A DNA stretch of 64,000 nt from Phoronis australis (Eukaryota; Phoronida; Phoronidae). Both the position numbers and the translations under genes were made by a program. The notes beneath the pieces are model-generated. The model was not told the DNA's origin and searched no databases. It worked only from the letters and a program-made list of their open reading frames with translations. Shown here piece by piece: positions 23,870 to 35,800 of this stretch. Position 1 is the stretch's first letter. Each line of letters starts with the position of its first letter. Where the stretch lies: contig NMRA01000392.1 of the NCBI GenBank assembly GCA_002633005.1, positions 193,948 through 257,947 of the forward strand, written 5' to 3'.

Positions 23870-26800
23870 TAGTGGATGAGTTGAACACACACATCATGCA
23901 CTTAAAATTTATTCCAGACACTGTTTAGGATCTATATATCACACATGCGTCCATACCTATCTGGATTATTGCGATGGTTAATATTTTAATAAAAAAGTTA
24001 TATATCTCTAAATGTCCAAGGTATAAATTCAGTAGGATAATGTTAAAAAGATATGACATCATACGTTTACAAGAAACACACAGCACCCAGGAGTCTATTG
24101 TTTAGATGGCAATGTGAATGGGGTGGCACCATTATTACAAGCCATGGGACAAACCATAGGAAAGGGGCAACTATTTTACTACACCCTTTTTTGATTTTGA
24201 AATGATTTCGTCCGTAATATATTTATAAAATTTCCAGGACGCATGGGAAATTTCCCATGTGGTCTCTCACTAGGACACAAGAAGCCAACACTGTGTCAGC
24301 TGGTAGTGGTTCACTGTAGCTCAACAGGCTTTGACAACAGATCAGTTGATTGTCTAAGCACCTCTGATCATGTTTGTGTTATTTTAACGACATGTCTCAT
24401 ATATTTATTGAAAATGTTCTCACTTAAACTGTCCCACTTATCAGACATGTCCACCAGTTACGCACAAACAGCTAAGTCAATCTTAGGTAGACTTCCGGTC
24501 ATGGCGGACTAGTGTGCAGTTGACTGAACAGTGCTCTCCATATTTTTTCAATATTTAAGGTGTCTTCTGTAATTTAAACGTGCCTCCTGTCAATATGAGA
24601 GTTAAGTCAGCACCAAATTCACAGAAAAAGAGACAAGCTAGTAAAACAGCGAGGAGTTGAGAAAGAGCACGAAGCAGGCCACTTTGGACAAAACTGTTGC
24701 AGGCAATTGGCTGGCAAATCAAGGTGACACGAAGTAAGTCTAACAGACGAGTTGGAAGCAGCACTTATGAATACAGAAGTTATTGTGACATTTAAGAACA
24801 TGCTACAAGGTTGGCTAGATGAAAAGTTAAATAAACTTTTGCAGGTTTAGAAATTCAGTTTGCGAAAAAGTTGAAACAAGAAGACCTGGAAATAACTGCG
24901 ATAAGGCAAGAACTGTCCGATTTGAGGAAAAAGTATGATTCTGATATTGTCGCTTACAAGAAGAATGTGATAAGCAGCAACAGAATAGCAGGAGAAATGT
25001 TCTACTTATTGCTGGTAAAAAGGAGACAGAGGGGGAATCAACTGATAAAATTGTGTTAGAATTGGCTAAGAAAATGGGCACCAATACAAATGAAGCCGAT
25101 ATCAGTAGAAGCTACAGAATAGGACGCGCTTCAGTCAAGCACAACAGTCAGTCAACTCAGCCATAATGCTGTCCTATTGTGGTTTCATTTACTACATACA
25201 ATGCTCATTCAAATTTCTTTCGTCACCGTAAGTCCTTCAGAGATGTTGATGCGGGCGTTTATGTCAACGAGTCTTACCAAGCGAAGGGCAAAACTATTCA
25301 AAGCGGTAAGGGATCTTGGTGCCAGGGGAAGAGTGAAAGGTTAGTGGACCCACGATAGGAAGATATATTTGAAAGACTGGTAGGATAAGGTACATCCAGT
25401 TAAAGATATGGAGTTTATCCAAGACATTCATTAGTGGAGATACTGTGTGGCACACTGGAACTGTTTTTTTGTAATTCATTTGAGTTGGTTGGAAATATCC
25501 TTGTGCCATTATGAACTGGAAGGAGACCACAGTTCACTGGTCAGTTTATTTGTCCTTGTTGTCCTCTGTTTTGTTTATTCATTATTTTTTGATTTATGCT
25601 TTAATTGTGAGTGTGTGTGTGTGTGTGAATGTATACCCGGTCTCACCTGCCCACCACTTTATGTGATCTCAAAATTTCTAAAAGTAATTTCTATTTCCTT
25701 CTATGATTGGAATTAATATCTTTTCAGTTAATTGACAGGGTTTAGGAACCCCAGAAAAAAGAAGAGGTGTCTTTATTTACATAAAAAGTAAAGCATTTAA
25801 TAGATATTTTCTACAAGACACTCACTTTGCTTGTGATTTGGAGTCACACATTGAATGTCAGTAGGGTTACACATGTTATTTCAGCTCTTACAAGAGCAAT
25901 AATTCAAGAGGAGTAGATATTCTATTTAACAATAACTTTGAGTTTACTGTTGAAAAGGTGAGAAAGGATCCTACGGGAAATTGTTATTACAGAATGAATT
26001 ATGGAGGGACAGAGAGGATCATTCTTGTAAATTTGTATGGTCCAAGAACTGATAACCCGAACTTTTATAGTTATATCATTTTCAATAATTGAAGAAATTG
26101 ATGTTGATCAGTTTATTTTATATGGAGATTTTCATTTAGTTCTTAGTCAAGAACTGGATACTTGCAACTATAGATCTTGTAATAATCCAAACGCTACAAT
26201 ATTTCTAAAGGGAATAATTAATACGTTTGATGTCTGTGATCCTTTTCGAGATTTTTTTCCTTCAAAGAGAAGATTCACTTGGCAAAGAAAAAATCCAATT
26301 ACGCAGGCTAGGCTTGACTTTTTTCTGATTTCCAAAACTTTGATGCATTGTGTTCAAAGAATTTCTATAGATCAGATCATTCTGGGGTCTTGTTAAGCCT
26401 AAAATTTAGAGAAATTAGGGAAATTTAACAATTCACCTTTAAATGACAAGGAATATGTAGACATCGTTCAAGATACAATAACTGATGTTAAAAAGCAATA
26501 TGCCGTTCCGGTACACCATTTAGACACATATCAAAACATTTCGAACAGTGTGATCCAGTTTGTTATTTTTGGATGTGCTATTAATGGAAATAAGAAAAAA
26601 TACTATTTTTTACACGATTCAAAAAAAGAAAAATTAGGTAGTCAAGAGAATAAGTTACCGAAAGAAATAGAGAATTTAGAACAATGTGTTGATGATAGAA
26701 CTTTTAAAGATTTAGAAAGGAAATAGTGCTCTTCTGGAGATAAGGTCAGAGAAATTAAAAGGGTATTACGTTAGATCTAGGGCAAAATGGATAGAGGAGG

Positions 26801-29800
26801 GTGAACGACTAACAAAATATTTTTGTAGTTTAGAATCGAGACATTTTTATAACAAACTTATGTATGAAATAGAATTGGAAAATGGAGAAATAATTAAAAT
26901 CAAGAAAAGATCCTAGACATGGCCGCGAATTTTTACGAAAAAATTTATTCTGGTAACAGTTCTCCTGAAAAAAGTAATATAGAGAACCTTTTTTTCAAAT
27001 AAACTTCCCGACAATTTTGCTATGGAGCTTGAGGGACACATAACACATGAAGAACTTTGGTCTGTATTGAAAAATTCAAACAAGAGCAACACGGAGCGTT
27101 GACATGCACCCACGAATGCATTGCAAATGGTGTGCTTTTAGGGTTATTTAGTTGTATTATAAAAATGGCCACTAGATGGCGCAAAAACGTACAATAAATC
27201 AAAAAACGAGAACATGCCATATTTCATAAAAATCTGTCAAGAAACTCCTGAGAAACAAAGGAAATGGATAGAGAGAGAGAGGTTGTTTATTGCACTTGGA
27301 GCTAAGCTCATTTGTACATATTACATTGCAACATTTGGTATAGGTGGCAATTTCATGTCCGGGTATTCAATAGATAAATACATATTTACATGTTACAATG
27401 TTGGAAAATGGAACAAAATGAAATTGCCACTTGTGGACACAGCATCTGTTCCATCCGCCTGAAAGTCGTCGTCTGCAATACAAAACATAACTACCACCAG
27501 GAGGCACCACAGTAGTCAGTCGCCATCATCAAACATCCTCTTCACACTGAAAACACACATGCCAATTTTCAAAGCCATTCACAAAATGATTTGGCTGATC
27601 GAGGGGTGGACGCCAAAAACAAGATTTGAAAACAGCAAAAATGGCCACCAGGTGGCACAAAATACCTCGATTCCATCCAAAAACAGGATGATAGCGTCAT
27701 CTCACCAATAGATGCCTATATTCAAAATTTTATGAAAATCTGTTGAGGACCTTTGAAGATACAGACCGGTATAACGTAAAAAACTAAAATTGTCACTAGG
27801 GGGCACACCAGTAGTCAGATCCGTCAGAAAGTCGTCGTCGTCCATTGTCAACATCATATAAATACACTTGCTAAATTAAGTAAAGATCCTGCAAATGGTT
27901 TAATAGATACAGCTATGAGCGCAAAAAAGAACTGTCACTAAGAGGCGCCACAGGAGTCACTCATCGGAAAATCGTCGTCAGCCGTCTACTTCATACTAAA
28001 AACATACATGCAAATTTTCACAATTATCCTGAAAACGCTTTGGTTGATAGATGAGTGGACGCCAAAAAACAGACTCGAAAATAGTAAAAATGGCCACTAG
28101 GTGGCGCAAACTAGGTTGAATCCATCTGAAAATGGATAGATAGCGTCACCTCATTAACAGATGCCTGTATGCCAAATTTTGTGAAAATATGTTGAGGACC
28201 TTTGAACATACAGAGGTAAACGTACAAAAATAAAATTGGCACATCAGTAGTCATGTTCATCTGAAAGTAGTCGTCCTCCGTTGATAACATCATATAAATA
28301 CACTTACTAAATTTAGTAAAGATCCTGCTAACGGTTTAGGGGATGCAGCCATAGGCGCAAAAGAAAGCAAAACTGACACTAGGAAGCGCCACAGTACTTG
28401 AAGTCGTCGGAAAATCATCATCAGATGTCCACTTCATAGTAAGAACATACATGCCAATAGTCCTTTTGCAAGTTTACAACAACAACGTGAGATTATGTGA
28501 GACTTAACTGTGACGTCACGGGAAGTGGGGCAAAAGCTTGTCGTTTTGTCATTTGCCCAATACGGTAGCAGAATGTATTCTATTCTTTCTTCGAGTTTTT
28601 AGCCGTTTAGTTTGAAAAATTCCAAACAAGCACTGCTGCTATGGCAAATGAAATTCAGATTCGCACTACAATACGTTCTATTGCATTCTGTTCTAATTTC
28701 GTCCCGTGTATTTTAAACGGGTGGTAGGCAAAATCCACTCACTGATTAAATTTTCACCTCGTCAAAAATACATTCTACACCTAAAATTATCATCTAAGAA
28801 GGCGCTTACTTTCTTCAGTGATCGTTTCTACTTCTAAACAATACATATCTTCAAAGAAGCATAGCTACGGGAATTCAGGTGACTTTGGTGAAGAATTCCA
28901 ACTCCACTTTGGGGTTACTGCTAAAACTTTGACTGCGCGCGATAACCACAAAGTATTTCAACTGAGTCAGAGTCAGGTGAGTATGAGGCAAAGGCTAGCA
29001 CGAGACTGAGCGAAACGTGAGACCTGGAGCGACACTTGCAAAATAGCATGAGAAAATATCAAGTGAAATTTGTAAGATTTGTGTCCCTTGGACTCTTTGT
29101 TCATCAACAGGCATGATTTCACAGAACTTCCTCAAAATGACACCCGGTGAAAGAAACTCCAGCGAACCGCGAGGTTGTAATGAATATGTTCTTCAAGTTA
29201 ATTGTAGACTAAATTGTATGTGTTAATTATAACTCTATGTGCACATATGCATGTTTCATTTGATTTTATTTGCTGTATTTTAAGATGAGAAACTTTTTAT
29301 GGGGATATACTGTCGCCCATTTAAAGGCGAAGGCAACCTTTTTTCATGTCATTTTGAGCTAAAATAAGGTTGGTTGGTTATCCTAGACATATTTTCCACT
29401 TAATTACAGCTTTTCGTAATTTTATTAATTACTCGTCCGCTACTCCGGAAGTGACGTTTTAGGAGGCAAGCATTTCGCGCAAATTTCTTTTCATATAGTC
29501 TGACTGTGAGAGCTGCCGAGTCAGTCATTGTTCTACCTCGGTTGTGTTAAGTTCCGTAGTCGTTTGCTTTCATTTACTAGTCAGTCAACATGCCACACTG
29601 TTGCTGTGTACCGGGATGTACTAATTATCGGCTCACGCGCGCTTTGGGAGTACCTTTGCATCGCTTTCCGATGGATGACACACTTCGCCGTACTTGGCTC
29701 GTTCGTGTGAAGAACGCAGCGTTACCCGTCCACGCAACGTACAAAGCAGTGGAGAATTACCGTGTGTGTGGCAAGCACTTTCTGCCGTCCGATTACAAAA

Positions 29801-32800
29801 GGGATTTGTACGCTGAACTGATGAAGGTCCCTGGGAAACAACGCCTGAAGAAGGATGCCATTCCGTCTGTGTTGATTCCCGGCAGTGCCCCGTCGCCACC
29901 CCCGAGAAGTGCGTTTTTGAAGCGAGAAGCCTCGCGAGCTGTGGCCAGTACAGTGACTGGAGCCAGTGGAGGCACTTCATCTACTGTCACCCGTGCCTCC
30001 GAACGTACCCCAGAGCGTGCAATTCCTGGAACCAGTAGTGATTCGCCCTGTGCTGTTTTCTCAAGCCCAGAGCCTCTAAGCAGCCCTCCTGCAGCGATAT
30101 TGAGTAGTGGGAGTGATTACAGGCTCAGTTCGACACCCAGTGAAGAGGACAGTTCGTCGTCCAGTGAACAGATCGGTGAGCCAAACTTTGATAAGTTTAT
30201 TGTGGACTTGTCTAATGTGTTGGAGCTATTTGGAAGGTGCCAGGTGTGTGGCGAGGGAGTCACACGACACGATGTAAGCAATTAGGGTGCTCAGGTCACC
30301 ATCCAGTGGGAGTGTGTCGGGGGACACTCTGACAAGTGGGACAGTTGTTCTTCTGTCCGTGGTATGCCAGAGGTCCACTTAATCATGTCCAGTAGTGGCT
30401 TGGCCTCGTCGAACTCTGAACAGCACAAGCATTCCGTTGAGGTTGGCATAACAACGCACACAGTGCATTTGCACCAAGATGTGTTACCACGTCTGTCCTC
30501 AGTAGCCGCCTCGTTTCTCTCAACAGCTGCTGGTGCCTGTGCGTACTCTGCCTCAATATACTCGGGCTCATGAACATGTACACACCCACCGAATGTCCGT
30601 GAAAGAATTCCTCGTCACCACTGCTGTGAACAAAGTCTCCGTCACTCACACTACTGTCACTGTGATACGGGTCACCGACTCCTGCCATTTTCAGCTTACA
30701 ACACACTAAACAATCCCTAAATCCAACGTAGTTGAGTTCTTTACTAACCTATCTTGCCACAGAATACTCGCCGATGGAAAGTGATGGCGACAATTGTTGA
30801 AAAATAGCACAAAACAAAAGTAAAATAGAACATAGTCAACTAGTCAAATAGAACATAAAGTCAACGCAAAACCAAGTGGCGGGAAACGCTTGCCTCCTAA
30901 AACGTCACTTCCGGAGTAGCGAACGAGTAATTAATAAAATTACGAAAAGTTGTAATTAAGTGGAAAATATGTCTAGGATAACCAACCAACCTGATTTTAG
31001 CTCAGACAAAATGACATGGAAAAAGGTTGCCTTCGTCTTTAAAGCTGTATGCCTGCGGCATTCAGGCCTAGAACAGGTTGAGTTCCAATTTCAGTCCGTC
31101 CACAGCTTCGCACAACATAACAAGTTCACATTTTCTTTGTCCATTCACTGTTATTCCATGATCCATCTATCATCTCTTAATTTGTGTTAACAATTTAAGT
31201 GTAAAATTCACCATAAGAACTCAAGTAAGATTTAGCGTGTGTAGAAGACTCAGGGCAAAACAAGAGCAATATGGAGGGTTTTGTCCCCTTTCTGGTGACG
31301 TCACATTGACTAATGAGTTACGGTGGTAAAGACCTTGATGGTGCCAAAAATTATTCACATAATGACAATCCTGCCTACACCATCAGACATTATTATGAAT
31401 GAATTGAACGCAAGCATTTTTAAGTTTATTTGGAATAACAAAGTTTGGAGAGTGAAGAGAGATGCATTAAAATTATGAGGAAGGGGGAGTTAACATGTTG
31501 AATATAACTCTTTTTAACAAGGCTATACAAATTTCATGGATAAAGAGACTACTTACATCGGAATCAAAATGGGTGAAATTGTTTGAACTTGAAACAGGGA
31601 TTGCAAATTCAAATATTATACATTTTGGAAATGATTTTATTAAATACCACTCTGAAGTAATCAATCCTTTTTGGAACGAAGTTCTAAGTAACTGGTCTTT
31701 TTTCATAGTTAAGTAAACAGCCCCATAAAGATGCGAATGATTTACTCTCAAGTTTATGGCACAATGATGAAATACTAATAGACAGAAAATCTATCTTCTT
31801 TAACAAGTATGCTAGTGGTGATGTTCTTTTTATTAATGACCTACTTGATGAAAATAACAGGTTTTACTCATTTACTGAATTTAAAAAGATCTCAAATACA
31901 TCTACACATTTTTTGGAACATTGTTCTCTGATTCAGTCTAGGTCGTTTCTGAGAAGAACGCCAATACAAATGTAGTTAATTAAAATATATGGACCAATAA
32001 TACCTTTTAATATCCGTAATTTTTTAAACTGCGAGTCAATAAGTAAAATGGTTTTTGGAATTGTTTGCCAGAACAAAATTTTGCCTATTGCCCAAAAATG
32101 ATTTCAAGAAGAAGGTTAAAAGTTTCGAAGTGATGACTGGAAAAAATTACATTCATTGTTTTTTAAAACTACTTATGATTTCAAGCTATGTACGCCGCAG
32201 TTTAAACTTAGAAATACTTGTAACGAACTCCTTTCTTAAAAAAATTGACCTGGTGGACTCTGATGTATGTACTTTCTGCCAGTCACAAAGTGAAACAGTG
32301 GATTACATCCTTTTCGAATGCAAAAACATAAAAATATTGATAGGAGAATTACGTAGTTGGGTGTTGTTGGTAAAAGGTATAAATATGGTGACTGACAAAA
32401 AACAATGATTTTTGGCATGCCCATAAGTAATGAAAATAAGGTTTTAAATTGGATACTTTTGCAATTAAAACATTTTATTTACGTATCTAGGTGCAAAAAA
32501 TAATCCCCAGTTTTTGTCATTTCCTTAAGAAATTAGAAAGAGAATTTTAAATTCAAAGAAGAATGTTATTAAATAACGGTAATTTAGATGAATACCATGC
32601 CCATAACTTTTGCCTGACAACATCCTACAAAAAGTGGATGGGTATGTTGAGGGGGGAGGGTGCGTGTGTGTATGTTAAGAGAATGGCTTGGTTTTTTTCC
32701 TTACATGTCTTAGTATTTCTGTTCTGGGGGAGATAAATCTTGTCCAAGTTGAATGTGTCAGAAGATTTACAGCCCCACGTAATCAGTTTTGGTTAATTTG

Positions 32801-35800
32801 TGATTTATTTGAGATATATCTACTCTTATCTTGACTGTTTACACTCGGTAAACTCTGAAACAATGAATAGCTTGCAAGAAGGACTTTTAATTTTAAAATT
32901 AGCTTAAAACTTGAAGCTGCATTTCGCCCCGTACAGCTGCAAAAATCAGATCAGGTTTTTTACTCCGATTCTTGAGCCGCTGATGGTTTCCAAGTTCTCG
33001 TTGGTAAAGTAAATAGAGACCAAGCATGACAAGAAATACTAGAACACCGTTTCTGTGAGAGTAGGAGGCTCAATTTGTTTTATTTTTCAGCCACCTAAAC
33101 TGGGAGAAATGCAGTTTCATCTAGCAGTGTCAAAGCAATACGCAAGCGAGAAAATATAAGACTAATACAAAGAACCTACAACCAACTGCCACTCTTTGCA
33201 ACGTATATCTTATACTCAACCTACCTCATGTCTATTTCATTGAATGTTGTCAACATGGCACATGTATTCTGTGCATCCTTCAATCTGTTGGCTATTCGTT
33301 GCCGCATCCGGTTCATTTTCACCTGACCAACAGAGAGGGACAATACTGAGATGATACACAAACTGAGATTTATACAAAACTTCAATCTTCATCAAAACAA
33401 CTGTTTCTCGATAACCGATATGTAGTGCTAAACAATGGATTCAAATGAAAAGAAAACATGTTTCATAAAAGTCAACACAATGTGCTGTAGAAAAGGGGTT
33501 CTGATAACTTAAAATGACAACAACACTCGCAGTCTATGCTGATGACCCAAACTACAAAGACCAATTCTGACTTTTGGATATTGCCTTAAAAAGAAGTTAG
33601 GCAGAATTCGTTAGGAAACATAACCCTGTATACCTCTACATAACCCTGTATACCTCTACATAACCCTGTATACCTCTACATAACCCTGTATACCTCTACA
33701 TAACCCTGTATACCTCTACATAACCCTGTATACCTCTACATAACCCTGTATACCTCTACATAACCCTGTATACCTCTACAAAGCATAGTTTAACAGTGCC
33801 CAGTGACTCACTGAATGTTATCTAGAATACATCTTGCAGAATTCCTACTCTTAGTAAGCTCAGGCCAACAACAGCTAATATTACAAGGACTATGTTTCAG
33901 GTGATTGGTGGTACAACACGCAGCAGTGTCAAGAAGAACTAACTGACCTATTGCACGAGAAAGCATAGTCTGACAATGAACAAGAAGATACAATCACCGG
34001 AAAAAGCAACTGACAATTATCTAATGACTGTAACATTATGCCCAAAGCAGAACTGCATGCAATAGAACAGTTATCGTATTATTATTAACTTACAAAAAGT
34101 AGGGCACAAAATTATTCAAAAACAGAAATAATTCGATAAGACTCCCAAAACACTAACCCTTGTCTCTGTCCTTGACCCAGCTAGTACCACTCCTTCTCCA
34201 CCAGAGGGTGCTGCTGCTAAAGGAGGTGATGATGGCTTAATGGTCGATGTCGGGGTGGCAGCCAGGGGCTGAGTGGGCACTGGTGGAACAGGGGGAGGTG
34301 TAGTGGGAATGGGCCCAGCTCCAGTAGATGGAGCAGGTGGTGGTGGTAGTGTTTCAGCTGCTGGTTCAGGAGGTGCTGCTACAGCTTCAGGGGCAGCAGC
34401 TGGCTTAGTTGCAGGTGCTGCACCTTAAATGTAGAGTACCAGACAACTTCAGAACATTGTGATGAAAACACTTACAATTCACAAAACCTCTCCTACCACA
34501 AAGTTGGAATAATAAACAAAAGCCAATTGAGAGTCTAAGTCTGCACTTATGATCTCAGATTCTCATCTCCATACATCGTGGTATGTGTCAGTAGACGGCA
34601 AGTATAGGCAAGATTCAGTAAACAGGTAGTGTCGTTAATGTAAGCTGAACCAAGGAAGACTTATTCCACTTACCCGATGTATCTAGTTTAAACAAGGCCA
34701 TGCCAGCAGTCACAGTGTCACCATCTCCAGCCAACAGTTCACTCACCACACCAGCAGATGGTGCCATCAGTGGGATTGAAGTCTATGATGAAACAATGGC
34801 ATTAACTGCATAGCCCTAATACATTAAATGAGACCAGAAATGCTTTGTAAATATGTTTAACTGCATGCAGTAGTGCAATGTAAATGCTTTGTTTTGAACG
34901 AGCTTAGTTCATTGCGCATTTAAGTAAAGTGTCGTTACTGGTTTTATGGCGAGAAAACACATTTTTGGGGATGCTCATTGCATTGTAGAGACTTCTTCAA
35001 TTTACTAGCCGTGAACAGAGCTATAAAACAACACAATCACATGTGTTTCTGTAATTTAATTACAAATCACCAATTCCGTCTGTTGTCTGCCAGACATTTA
35101 CTGAAACCAATTCAGGTTATCTGGGACCATAATAAATGACCTTAATTCCTAAGTCAAATATAAAAAAACTATGCTTTGTAAATCATTAAACGCGAAGGCA
35201 ACCTTTTTTCATGTCACTTTTAGCAAAAATAATGTTCGTTGATTATCCCAGACACATTTTTCACTTAATGACAGCTCTTCGTAATTTGATTAATTTCTCG
35301 TCCTCTACTCCGAAAGTGACGTTTTGGGAGGCAAGAGTTTCGCGCCAATTTCTTTTCATTATAGTCTGACTATGAGAGCTGTCGAGTCAGTCATTGTTCA
35401 ACCTCGGTTGTGATAAGTTCGGTCGTTGTTTGCTTTTGTTTACAAGTCAGTCAACATGCAACGCTGTCGTTGCATGCCGGGATGTACTCATTATCATCTC
35501 ACACGCGCTTTGGGTACCTTGCGTCGCTTTCCGAAGGATGACACACTTCGCCGTACTTGGCTAGCTCGTTCATGTGAAGAACGCAACGCTACCCGTCCAT
35601 GCAACGTACAAAGCAGTGGAGGGTTACCGAGGGTGGCAAGCATTTTCTGATGTCAGATTACGACAGAGATATGTACGCTGAATTGGTGAAGGTCCCTGCG
35701 AAACAACGCCTGAAGGATACCATATGTTGATTCCCGGCAGTGCCCCGTTGCCAACCCCGAGAAGAGTGTTTTTGAAGCGAGAAGCCTCGTGAGCTGTGTC

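Larger units (their letters stand above)
29325..31038 (+). mobile_element. TTAA-flanked THAP transposon, complete copy
   Basis: The element starts AGGCGAAGGCAACC and ends with the inverted form GGTTGCCTTCGTCT. Inverted repeats of at least 150 bp continue inward through AATTACTCGTCCGCTACTCCGG. TTAA flanks both ends (29321-29324 and 31039-31042). It encodes a THAP protein on + and a short acidic frame on -. TTAA duplications and a THAP-bearing protein suggest the Kolobok superfamily; P-type elements also carry THAP but normally make 8-bp duplications. At 1.7 kb it is short for an autonomous copy and is probably a deletion derivative. Confidence 0.9.

Noticed and set aside
23718-23921. His/Thr-rich reading frame on the - strand
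   Set aside because: It is the translation of a (TG)n microsatellite.
29325-31038. Assignment to the P-element superfamily because of the THAP domain
   Set aside because: P elements usually make 8-bp target duplications. This element has TTAA at both ends, which fits Kolobok-like elements better.
33621-33780. A CRISPR-like reading of the 20-bp repeats
   Set aside because: The units abut with no spacers and the context is an animal gene intron.
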